Of a stretch of 6,857 bases of DNA, positions 1 through 5,662 are shown in pieces (position 1 is the first letter of the stretch; every line of letters starts with the position of its first letter). A program made the translations under genes and the position numbers. The notes beneath the pieces were generated by a model that was not told the origin of the DNA, searched no databases, and saw only the letters and a list, made by a program, of their open reading frames with translations. This DNA comes from an uncultured Desulfobacterales bacterium (lineage in GTDB: Bacteria; Desulfobacterota; Desulfobacteria; Desulfobacterales; G020354645). The stretch spans positions 1-6,857 of the forward strand of contig CAMYNZ010000385.1 in the NCBI GenBank assembly GCA_947259865.1, given 5' to 3'.

Positions 1-61
1 GGCCGTTCAACCGCGTGATATCTCGCAGTCTCCGCAATATTGCTCACTTCTGACTAGAAGT

Positions 62-454
62 GGTTTCAAAACCCCATTTTATCCGCCTCCGGTGGGCTAA
101 GGCCCAATGGCTGTGTTGCAAACCTCCTCAAAATGCTCACAGAAGAAAGTGAGGTAAAGTTGAAAGTGAACTAAAGTGACTAAAGCCCGCCCTGGTGCGA
201 CTGGTTCATATATTGATCTGGGCTACGTATGATTAAAAACCTGACCCTTTGGGTATAATGCATCGGTGATCGGTCTGGGCCAGGGTGAATGGATGCTGTC
301 ATTTATATAAAAGATGGAGCGAAGCGACCCCTTAACTTTAGACACTTCGAATTTTAGTTCATTTTAGGCACTTGCCTCTGGTTTTTTCGTCGGCTTACGC
401 CTTGCCCTTGAGCCTAATCTAAGGCTTGCCCGCCTCAGGCGTGGTTTTGAAACC
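62..454. repeat. Gene-free segment bracketed by a perfect 12-nt inverted repeat
   Basis: The stretch 1-473 downstream of suhB has no credible coding sequence, tRNA or rRNA. GGTTTCAAAACC (62-73) is the exact reverse complement of GGTTTTGAAACC (443-454). Inside, AAAGTGAACTAAAGTGACTAAAG (in two parts, 163-185) resembles the reverse complement of the segment at 336-365 (CTTTAGACACTT and TTTTAGTTCATTTT), giving an imperfect inner inverted repeat. Small perfect palindromes also occur: CGCCTCAGGCG (431-441) and AGCCT/AGGCT (411-415 and 422-426). The nested symmetry suggests a small non-autonomous mobile element or its remains. The arms are short, and no target-site duplication or mobile gene was found. 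Confidence 0.45.
80..140 (+). repeat. Dispersed intergenic repeat, copy 1 of 2 in this window
   Basis: TATCCGCC (80-87), CCAATGGCTGTGTTG (104-118) and AAATGCT appear here in the same order and orientation as at 3295-3360. Spacing between the first two blocks is 7 bp shorter here, and the hairpin seen in the other copy is eroded to CCGCC/GGTGG. This copy looks the more decayed of the two. The orientation label is arbitrary. Confidence 0.55.
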
Positions 455-473
455 GCTGCAAGACTATTTAAAG

Positions 474-1271
474 TTATTCCTGAGACATGACACTAGGCAG
501 GTTTAACAATGAAATCATTTGTTGATGGATGTGGCCATTGGTGGCCAGTATTTCCGGTTTGTGGGGTGCAAAGCGGTCGCCCGCAAAATCGGTAACGACC
601 GCCCCCGCTTCCCTGGCCACCAGCATTCCGGCAGCCGTGTCCCAGGGTTTTAGATTTTGCTCCCAGAAACCGTCAAATCTTCCGCAGGCAACCAAACACA
701 GGTCAAGGGCTGCCGAACCGAGCCTACGGATCCCGCGGGCGGCTTTCAGACAATTTATGAATCGGCCGCTTATCGGATTTATAATTTCCCGTACGTTGTA
801 GGGAAAACCGGTGGCCAGAAGGCTATCGGCCACCGTTTTGGTAGGCGACACACGGATAGGGTTGCCGTTGAGGAAAGCCCCTTTGCTTTTGATTGCAGAA
901 AACAGTTCGCCCGATTGAGGGTTCAATACGACACCCACAACAATGTCTCCCCTTAGCGAAAAAGCAACTGAAACAGAAAAGAAGCCAAGCCCGTGTGCGA
1001 AATTGGTGGTGCCGTCCAGGGGATCGACCAGCCACAATTGTTCCGCTGTACCTTGTTTTAATCCGCCCTCTTCAGCCAGGATGGTGTGATCGGGGAACAC
1101 TTTTAAGATCGTATCGATTATCTGCGCTTCCGAGCGGGTGTCTGCCTCGGTTACCAGGTCAATGGCGCCTTTTTTTTTAACTTTCAACGCACGACCGAAA
1201 TTTGATGTGAGTACTTCAGCACCATGATAGGCGGCAGCGATAGCGACTCTTTTGACAGCTTCAAGATTCAT
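474..1271 (-). CDS. suhB: Inositol-1-monophosphatase family protein (SuhB)
   Basis: A 265-residue Mg2+-dependent phosphatase of the inositol monophosphatase family, likely cytosolic and acting on myo-inositol phosphates or similar sugar phosphates. From the chosen ATG the metal-binding motifs are ILAEEGG (Glu67-Glu68), WLVDPLDGTTNF (80-91, with Asp83, Asp86 and Thr88) and LKPWDTAAGMLVAREAG (from 207, with Asp211). RRLGSAALDL and GRFDGFWE are also typical of the bacterial SuhB branch. All catalytic residues are present and the length is normal. The ATG at 1271 is preferred over an in-frame GTG at 1277 because it has a weak GAAG five bases upstream, while the GTG would overlap that motif. In E. 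coli SuhB also takes part in rRNA transcription antitermination; whether this one does cannot be read from sequence. The substrate is not determinable. It stops with TAA. Confidence 0.95.
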   Translation of the reverse strand: MNLEAVKRVAIAAAYHGAEVLTSNFGRALKVKKKGAIDLVTEADTRSEAQIIDTILKVFPDHTILAEEGGLKQGTAEQLWLVDPLDGTTNFAHGLGFFSVSVAFSLRGDIVVGVVLNPQSGELFSAIKSKGAFLNGNPIRVSPTKTVADSLLATGFPYNVREIINPISGRFINCLKAARGIRRLGSAALDLCLVACGRFDGFWEQNLKPWDTAAGMLVAREAGAVVTDFAGDRFAPHKPEILATNGHIHQQMISLLNLPSVMSQE

Positions 1272-1580
1272 AAACACTTCGGTATCAGAGAATTAAGTGA
1301 TTTTGAAGCGCAGCAATGGCGCTGGAAAAATGGTGCAACCAATTGTTGCGGGTTGCGAGTCACGCGTTGCGCGTGCAATTTTTCAACCCGCAACTCGGAA
1401 CCCGCAACTCGCAACTGTTGCCTATCATTTGTTTTATGAGATCGCAATTCTAATATGCCAACACTCTATTACTCATGATCTGCTATTGCGGCAAACATAA
1501 TCAAATTATTACCGTAAATGGTATATCACCCTTGTGTGTTAATTTGGCTCGGCTGATTGGAAGTCCAAGGTCCGCCCATT
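1272..1580. other. Gene-free spacer between hflX and suhB
   Basis: About 300 bp with no credible gene on either strand. It holds the palindromic repeat cluster at 1335-1421 and a weak hairpin TACC/GGTA (1510-1513 and 1520-1523). No convincing intrinsic terminator for hflX is seen. A suhB promoter must lie here if suhB is transcribed alone; only a poor match is visible on the minus strand (TTGCTG followed by TAATTC-like sequence, at about 1315-1288). Confidence 0.6.
1335..1421. repeat. GC-rich palindromic repeat cluster (GTTGCGGG/CCCGCAAC)
   Basis: GTTGCGGGTTG (1345-1355) is an exact reverse complement of CAACCCGCAAC (1384-1394). Between them a perfect hairpin, CACGCG-TTG-CGCGTG, lies at 1361-1375. 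AACCCGCAACTCG occurs twice in tandem (1385-1397 and 1399-1411, period 14). GTTGCGAGT (1352-1360) also pairs exactly with ACTCGCAAC (1407-1415), so two alternative long stems are possible. The cluster is flanked by small GCAAC/GTTGC palindromes at 1335-1349 and 1411-1421. It looks like a REP/BIME-type element rather than an insertion sequence; no protein is associated. Confidence 0.65.
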
Positions 1581-3212
1581 TCAATGAGTGATCGTTATCA
1601 ATTTTTTTTCAATTCTATCAATAAGGGGCCTCAATGTGGGCGCCATATTGGCCGAAATGGCAGTACCGTCGAGGGTTATTGCCAATCTGCCGGTAATTTC
1701 AGCGTCAACCAGGTCCTTTTTGTTGAGAACACGGATTGAGGAGATTTTATTTAGATCCAGTCTGGTAAGAATTCTTTCCACCGAGTCAATCTGTTCTTTG
1801 CAGCGTGGATTGCTGATATCAATCACGTGAAGTAAAAGATCCGCATTTTCAAGCTCTTCAAGGGTCGCACGAAAGGCCAGCATGAGATCCTCGGGTAAAT
1901 CTTTGATGAAACCCACTGTATCGGTAATAATAACCTCTGTATCCCTCGGAAATTTGAGGCGTCTGCTGGAAGGGTCCAGGGTGGCAAATAGTCGTCGTTC
2001 AGCCAGGACGTTGCTTTTTGTAAGGGTATTTAAAAGAGTGGACTTTCCAGCGTTGGTGTATCCGATGATCGAGACCACCGGTAACCCTTTTTTCTGTCGC
2101 TGTGCGCGTTGTTGTTTGCGTTGTTTGCGGACAGCGTTCAATACTTCTTCCAGACGCTTAATCCGTTCACGCACTCGCCGCCGATTTATTTCCAGTTTGG
2201 TTTCACCGGGGCCGCGACCGCCGATACCGCCGGTTAAGCGGGACATGGCTGTGTTTTTAGTGATTAAACGGGGTAACAGATATTTGAGCTGGGCCAGCTC
2301 AACTTGAAGCTTTCCTTCTTTTGTCTGGGCCCGTTGGGCAAAAATGTCCAGAATCAACTGGGTCCGGTCGATGACTTTCAGCTCAATCTGGTCCGTAATT
2401 GTACGCATTTGCGAGGGATTGAGCTCCTGATTAAATATGATCAGTGCCGCGCCTTTGGCCAACGCCTGAAGCGTTAATTCCTCAATTTTACCGCGGCCCA
2501 TCATTAAACGGGCATCAACTTTCTGTCTCTGCTGGAGTACCTTTCCAACCACGTCAATATCACCGGACCGCGCCAGTTCTTCAAGTTCATCCAATCCATC
2601 CCGGGCAGCTTTTCCATGTGTACCCGCAACGCCCACCAACAGCGCCCTTTCAACCGCTTGACCCGAATCGTGCAAAGATCCGACCTGGGCCAGCTCGGCC
2701 TCAAGGGCCTTTATTAATTCGAGACACCCGATATCGACCTGGGAAGGGTGAATTGGCGGCAAGGTTTGATAGGGTTTTTCAGCCGGCGCACGCGGCAAGA
2801 TATGACTGAGGTGGATCTGATGGGCAAGACCTTCGCGGGTCGTCGAAATAGCGCCCATAATATCCAACCGTAACAGAGCCAGGTCGGTAAGATCGTCTTT
2901 TGTGAGCCATTCATCGTCGAGGTGGGTATGCAGGCATCTTAGACCTCTTAAACGGTCTGGAGCCGCGCGATAATCACGGGTATGGGGAATAATGATTTTT
3001 TTGTGATCACCCACAATGACGTAGATAATTTTACCCGAGCGGTTGATTAACAGGCCTATCTGGCGACGAATTTCGTGGGAAAGCCTGCTCAGGTCCTGCG
3101 CAAGCTCAAAGGTGATTACAAACTGCGGTGGAATGCGGCGTCGGTATAAGTTTTCAAGCCTGCGTATCTGATTGGCCTTCAGTCCGGCGGTATTTCCGAA
3201 AAGCTTCTTCAT
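1581..3212 (-). CDS. hflX: GTPase HflX, long form with an extra N-terminal domain
   Basis: Complete 543-residue HflX, a ribosome-associated GTPase that binds the 50S subunit and splits stalled or idle ribosomes. The HflX-specific domain (about 185-365) includes DARLMMGRGKIEEL and the family hallmark GGIGGRGPGETKLE (328-341), followed by a basic coiled helix. The GTPase domain has G1 GYTNAGKS (384-391), G2 in FATLDPSSRR (Thr411), G3 DTVGF (431-435), G4 NKKD (497-500) and G5 around Ser520-Ala521. The tail after G5 is short. E. coli HflX is roughly 425 residues; the extra length here is residues 1-160, which contain LINRSGKIIYVIVGD and LRCLHTHLDD and look RadC/JAMM-like. The ATG at 3212 lacks a clear Shine-Dalgarno but fits the N-terminal pattern. 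It is alone between two long spacers, so it is probably transcribed separately. Confidence 0.96.
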   Translation of the reverse strand: MKKLFGNTAGLKANQIRRLENLYRRRIPPQFVITFELAQDLSRLSHEIRRQIGLLINRSGKIIYVIVGDHKKIIIPHTRDYRAAPDRLRGLRCLHTHLDDEWLTKDDLTDLALLRLDIMGAISTTREGLAHQIHLSHILPRAPAEKPYQTLPPIHPSQVDIGCLELIKALEAELAQVGSLHDSGQAVERALLVGVAGTHGKAARDGLDELEELARSGDIDVVGKVLQQRQKVDARLMMGRGKIEELTLQALAKGAALIIFNQELNPSQMRTITDQIELKVIDRTQLILDIFAQRAQTKEGKLQVELAQLKYLLPRLITKNTAMSRLTGGIGGRGPGETKLEINRRRVRERIKRLEEVLNAVRKQRKQQRAQRQKKGLPVVSIIGYTNAGKSTLLNTLTKSNVLAERRLFATLDPSSRRLKFPRDTEVIITDTVGFIKDLPEDLMLAFRATLEELENADLLLHVIDISNPRCKEQIDSVERILTRLDLNKISSIRVLNKKDLVDAEITGRLAITLDGTAISANMAPTLRPLIDRIEKKLITITH

Positions 3213-3219
3213 GTAGGAT

Positions 3220-3234
3220 ACGGGTAATTACCGT
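3220..3234. promoter_or_regulatory. Near-palindrome just upstream of the hflX start (possible operator)
   Basis: ACGGGTAATTACCGT is a 14-base perfect palindrome (ACGGTAATTACCGT) interrupted by one extra G; its core GGTAATTACC is exact. It ends seven bases before the hflX ATG, where a Shine-Dalgarno would be expected, and no GGAGG-like sequence is present. It may be an operator or a leader hairpin, but it is short. Confidence 0.35.
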
Positions 3235-3294
3235 TGGCTGGGAATTTGTTAGTCTTGAAGTGGTAACACTAGAAGCGATCTCAAAAATGCAATC

Positions 3295-3360
3295 TATCCG
3301 CCAGAGTACTTTGGCGGACTAGCGTCCAATGGCTGCGTTGTCCCGCGGCTTGAAATGCTA
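3295..3360 (+). repeat. Dispersed intergenic repeat, copy 2 of 2 in this window
   Basis: This segment begins TATCCGCC, then carries CCAATGGCTGCGTTG (3326-3340) and ends with AAATGCT. All three blocks occur in the same order and orientation at 80-136. The longest block differs at one base in 15. This copy also has a perfect 7-bp hairpin, TCCGCCA/TGGCGGA (3297-3303 and 3312-3318), with an eight-base loop. Its last part overlaps the left arm of the 3341-3512 element. The orientation label is arbitrary. Confidence 0.6.
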
Positions 3361-3512
3361 ATTAATCGCGGCAAGATGCCGCTCCCACTGTTCAAATTGG
3401 ATGGGGTTTAATAAACTCCATGGTGTTTAATAACTGGTGGGAGTGGCTTCGACTCGGCTGAGCTCGTCGCAGGCCAGCCACGAGATGTATGCTCCGCTTT
3501 CAAACCGCGGGA
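3341..3512. repeat. 172-bp nested inverted-repeat element in the dnaB-hflX spacer
   Basis: The 375-bp spacer 3213-3587 contains no gene. Most of it is occupied by stacked inverted repeats. The outer arms TCCCGCGGCTTGAAA (3341-3355) and TTTCAAACCGCGGGA (3498-3512) match at 14 of 15 positions. Inside are GCCGCTCCCAC (3378-3388) against GTGGGAGTGGC (3437-3447), 10 of 11. At the core is a hairpin at 3401-3421 (ATGG, GTTTA, one-base loop, TAAAC, CCAT, with one G-T wobble). Smaller perfect hairpins occur at 3368-3382 (GCGGCA-AGA-TGCCGC) and between 3463-3467 and 3480-3484. GTTTAATAA occurs twice (3406-3414 and 3425-3433). No transposase or target-site duplication was found. It could be a MITE-like or REP-like element or a structured untranslated RNA. 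Confidence 0.6.
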
Positions 3513-3554
3513 CGCCTTGATGCATACCTTAATCTGTTTAGAATAGACATGTAA

Positions 3555-3570
3555 TCCCGCATCAGCGGGG
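3555..3570 (-). terminator. Possible terminator hairpin downstream of dnaB
   Basis: CCCGC (3556-3560) and GCGGG (3565-3569) form a perfect five-base-pair stem with a four-base loop, extendable by one wobble pair. It sits 18 bases past the dnaB stop. Downstream on the minus strand the sequence is only mildly T-rich (ATTACATGTCTATTCT), so it is not a classic intrinsic terminator. It could stabilise the 3' end of the transcript or belong to the repeat-rich spacer beyond it. Confidence 0.35.
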
Positions 3571-3587
3571 CCATTGTACGCGATCTA

Positions 3588-4976
3588 CTATTTTTGAGAT
3601 GGCTTCTCAACCATATCTTCCGGCGCCAGGTTTTCAAAGCGGGTATAGGCATCCAGGAACGTCAAGGAAATGGTGCCGACCGGACCATTTCGTTGTTTGG
3701 AAATAATTAACTCGGCTTTGCCCCGGTTGGGGTTGTCCTCGTCTTTGTTATATATTTCATCCCGGTAGATAAAAGCCACGACATCGGCATCCTGTTCCAG
3801 CGCGCCGGACTCCCGTAAATCCGAAAGCTGCGGTCTTTTATCACTGCGCTGTTCAAGCATTCTGTTGAGCTGGGAAATCGCCAGAACCGGAATATCAAGT
3901 TCTTTGGCCAACGCCTTCAGAGACCGGGATATCTCGGAAATTTCCAGTTCTCTGCGTTCAGCCGAACGACGTCCCTGCATCAATTGTAGGTAGTCGATAA
4001 TGACAAGACCGATGTTTTTGTCCATTTTAAGACGCCGCGATTTGGCCCTTATTTCCATGGCGGTTATACCGGGTGAATCGTCGATATAAATTGGCGCGTT
4101 GGAAAGATTGCCGGCTGCTTCGGTGATTCGCATCCAGTCTTCCTGGCTGATAAAACCACTTCTTAGGCGTATCGAATTCAGTCTGGCTTCGCTGCTGAGC
4201 ATCCGCATGGAAAGCTGTTCTTTGGACATTTCCAGAGAAAAAACCGCCACCGGGACATTCGCATCCATAGCTGCGTTTCTGGCGACATTCAAAGCGAAGG
4301 CTGTTTTTCCCATGCTCGGGCGTGCAGCCAGAATCACCAGATCCGAATTTTGCAGCCCGGATGTCTTATGATCAAAAAAAGTGAATCCGGTGGGCACCCC
4401 CGTTATCAGGGTTTTGTTACCCTGGCGTTCTTCGAGTGCGTCGATATTTTTTTCAATCATTTTGCTTAGCGGATAAAATGATTGCTTGGACTTGGTTTCC
4501 GAAATATCGAAAATGGCGGTTTCGGCAAAATCGATAACCTCGTCTACTTCACCCCGATCTTCAAAGCACCGCCGGGCAATCGTATTGGATTTTTCAATTA
4601 AACGCCTTAAAACTGCTTTATCCCGCACAATTCGGGCATAATGTTGCGCATTTACCGCCAGCGGTACGACGTCCACCAGTCGCGAAAGATAGGTAGCCCC
4701 GCCGATATCTTCCAGCTGGTTTTTTTCCTTGAGGATATTGGTTAGGGTTACAAGATCGACAGGTTCATTTCTTGAAAACAGCTCGGTGATGGCTGCAAAA
4801 ATTTTTTGATGGAGGGACTTGTAAAAATCATCGGGAGCCAGGGTCTCGATCACTTCCAGCAATGTATTGTTGTCAATAAGGATTGCGCTCAGGATGGATT
4901 CCTCTGCTTCCACATTTTGGGGTGGCAGATTGTAGAGCGAGGGATCTTTCTCTTTTTGTGGTCGGCTATCGGGCAT
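3588..4976 (-). CDS. dnaB: Replicative DNA helicase DnaB
   Basis: Complete 462-residue hexameric helicase that unwinds the replication fork 5'-3' on the lagging strand and recruits primase. The N-terminal domain (about 15-117) opens with NLPPQNVEAEESILSAIL. After a linker, the RecA-like ATPase domain (about 185-450) shows Walker A ARPSMGKT at 218-225, SLEM with Glu249, Walker B LVIIDYLQLM with Asp328, and ISQLNR at 367-372. SDLRESGALEQDADVV follows at 385-400, and KQRNGP carries a likely arginine finger at Arg429. There is no intein or other insertion. The start is ATG at 4976. An in-frame TAA 18 bases upstream limits alternatives, and no clear Shine-Dalgarno is present. A five-codon mini-ORF, ATGCCTGATGCCCGATAG (4983-4966), overlaps this start in another frame. 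It is 115 bp downstream of rplI, the usual order. Confidence 0.98.
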   Translation of the reverse strand: MPDSRPQKEKDPSLYNLPPQNVEAEESILSAILIDNNTLLEVIETLAPDDFYKSLHQKIFAAITELFSRNEPVDLVTLTNILKEKNQLEDIGGATYLSRLVDVVPLAVNAQHYARIVRDKAVLRRLIEKSNTIARRCFEDRGEVDEVIDFAETAIFDISETKSKQSFYPLSKMIEKNIDALEERQGNKTLITGVPTGFTFFDHKTSGLQNSDLVILAARPSMGKTAFALNVARNAAMDANVPVAVFSLEMSKEQLSMRMLSSEARLNSIRLRSGFISQEDWMRITEAAGNLSNAPIYIDDSPGITAMEIRAKSRRLKMDKNIGLVIIDYLQLMQGRRSAERRELEISEISRSLKALAKELDIPVLAISQLNRMLEQRSDKRPQLSDLRESGALEQDADVVAFIYRDEIYNKDEDNPNRGKAELIISKQRNGPVGTISLTFLDAYTRFENLAPEDMVEKPSQK

Positions 4977-4985
4977 CAGGCATGG

Positions 4986-5004
4986 ATACGATTATCGTAT
5001 TATA
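4986..5004 (-). promoter_or_regulatory. Candidate dnaB promoter -10 box overlapping a perfect 15-bp palindrome
   Basis: The minus strand has a consensus TATAAT at 5004-4999. Overlapping it by two bases is the palindrome ATACGATTATCGTAT (4986-5000), with seven-base arms around one central base and no mismatch. It ends nine bases before the dnaB ATG. No good -35 box sits at normal spacing (only CTTTAA at about 5027-5022). The layout would suit an operator or a 5'-leader hairpin controlling dnaB separately from the ribosomal genes. This is inference; a seven-base palindrome can arise by chance in a window this long. Confidence 0.4.
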
Positions 5005-5091
5005 GGACAGTTTAATGCCGATTAAAGTTAACGACGCTGGGACTCAAAGCACTATAAACGCTAATGGCAATTTATTCAAGTCGATACCCAA

Positions 5092-5538
5092 TCATTTTTC
5101 CGGCACGATTTCTACGGTGATTTCGGGTTCAACATCCTTGTAAACTCTCAGGGGCACTTTGTAGGTACCGATCGACTTAATGGTCTCCTTGAGCAGAACC
5201 ATTCTTTTTTCCACTTTTATATCCTGTTTTGCCAGCGCATCAATGATGTCTCGAATGGTGACGGATCCATATAACCGATCTTCTTCACTTACTTTTGCTG
5301 ATATCGTGCAGGCCACGCCTTCGAGTCGTTCGGCCATCTCTTTGGCCAGTTTGCGCTCTTTGGCGATCTGAACGTCAAATTTAGCCCTATCCCGTTCGAT
5401 CAGTTTTTGATTCTGCGGGGTTGCCAAAACAGCTTTTTTTTGCGGTAAAAGATAATTGCGGGCATACCCATCCGCGACGCTGACTTCACTGCCGATAATT
5501 CCGAGGGATTCTATGGTTTCTTTCAAGATTACTTTCAT
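5092..5538 (-). CDS. rplI: 50S ribosomal protein L9
   Basis: Complete L9 of 148 residues, the usual length. L9 binds 23S rRNA near the L1 stalk base and helps hold reading-frame fidelity. The N-terminal rRNA-binding domain starts MKVILKETIESLG and carries the family signature from Gly13 to about Ala36, with GYARNYLLP at 24-32. A long charged helix (about 41-75) links it to the C-terminal domain (about 79-148), which includes DRLYGSVT at 87-94. Lys/Gln residues replace the common glycine just after the LLP of the signature (LLPQKKA); this looks like ordinary variation. The ATG at 5538 has GGAGG five bases upstream. The stop is TGA. It lies between the DUF2232 gene and dnaB, the conserved order for this block. 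Confidence 0.98.
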   Translation of the reverse strand: MKVILKETIESLGIIGSEVSVADGYARNYLLPQKKAVLATPQNQKLIERDRAKFDVQIAKERKLAKEMAERLEGVACTISAKVSEEDRLYGSVTIRDIIDALAKQDIKVEKRMVLLKETIKSIGTYKVPLRVYKDVEPEITVEIVPEK

Positions 5539-5543
5539 CCTGT

Positions 5544-5548
5544 CCTCC
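5544..5548 (-). promoter_or_regulatory. Ribosome binding site of rplI
   Basis: GGAGG on the minus strand, five bases before the ATG at 5538. It is the strongest Shine-Dalgarno match in the window, as expected for an abundant ribosomal protein. A TATAAT string lies directly upstream (minus strand, within about 5549-5557), but it is too close to the start to give a normal leader. Confidence 0.75.
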
Positions 5549-5580
5549 GATTATATCGCTACATAATATTGCACTGATTT

Positions 5581-5619
5581 AACTAAAAAAAATAGCCTGA
5601 TCCTTGATAAGATTTAGTT
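5581..5619 (-). terminator. Weak hairpin with an eight-T tract between the DUF2232 gene and rplI (possible attenuator)
   Basis: On the minus strand, AACTAAA (5619-5613) can pair with TTTAGTT (5587-5581). A run of eight T lies at 5592-5585, partly inside the right arm. The stem is AT-rich and the loop is long (25 nt), so this is not a convincing intrinsic terminator. At most it would allow partial termination or pausing before rplI. Low confidence. Confidence 0.25.
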
Positions 5620-5634
5620 CGCTTCAATCACAAC

Positions 5635-5658
5635 TGGAATGTTGGAATTCTGGAATGA
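5635..5658. repeat. Three tandem 8-bp units (TGGAATNN)
   Basis: Three consecutive octamers read TGGAATGT, TGGAATTC and TGGAATGA on the plus strand, five bases past the stop of the DUF2232 gene. They have an exact period of 8. The run is short, and its role, if any, is unknown. It lies in the 124-bp spacer between the DUF2232 gene and rplI. Confidence 0.55.
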
Positions 5659-5662
5659 GGGC

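Noticed and set aside
254..259. TATAAT on the plus strand in the spacer after suhB
   Set aside because: No -35 box at usual spacing, no extended -10, and no gene on the plus strand downstream.
366..387. Plus-strand stem AGGCA/TGCCT followed by a T run, terminator-like
   Set aside because: The loop would be only two bases and the stem five pairs, and there is no plus-strand gene to terminate.
1..473. tRNA or other known structured RNA gene
   Set aside because: No T-arm, anticodon arm and acceptor arrangement could be assembled, and no known ncRNA motif was recognised.
529..801. Plus-strand open frame of 90 codons, and overlapping frames up to 1180
   Set aside because: They lie antisense to suhB, whose catalytic motifs are complete. 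Their translations are basic, low in family-like features and lack ribosome binding sites.
1272..1277. Upstream GTG start for suhB at 1277
   Set aside because: It adds only two residues and would overlap the only weak Shine-Dalgarno-like GAAG; the ATG at 1271 is better placed.
1335..1421. CRISPR array
   Set aside because: The repeat units are 13 bases with one-base spacing and internal palindromes; there are no regular spacers and no cas genes.
1882..2307. Plus-strand open frame of 141 codons
   Set aside because: Antisense shadow of the hflX GTPase domain. The Ser/Arg-rich translation is typical of such shadows, and no start signal is seen.
2444..2809. Plus-strand open frame of 121 codons rich in Pro and Arg
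   Set aside because: Antisense to the HflX N-terminal and middle region; its composition mirrors the opposite strand's codons.
3588..4976. Intein or insertion in dnaB, a common intein site
   Set aside because: Walker A and surrounding motifs are contiguous and the length is normal.
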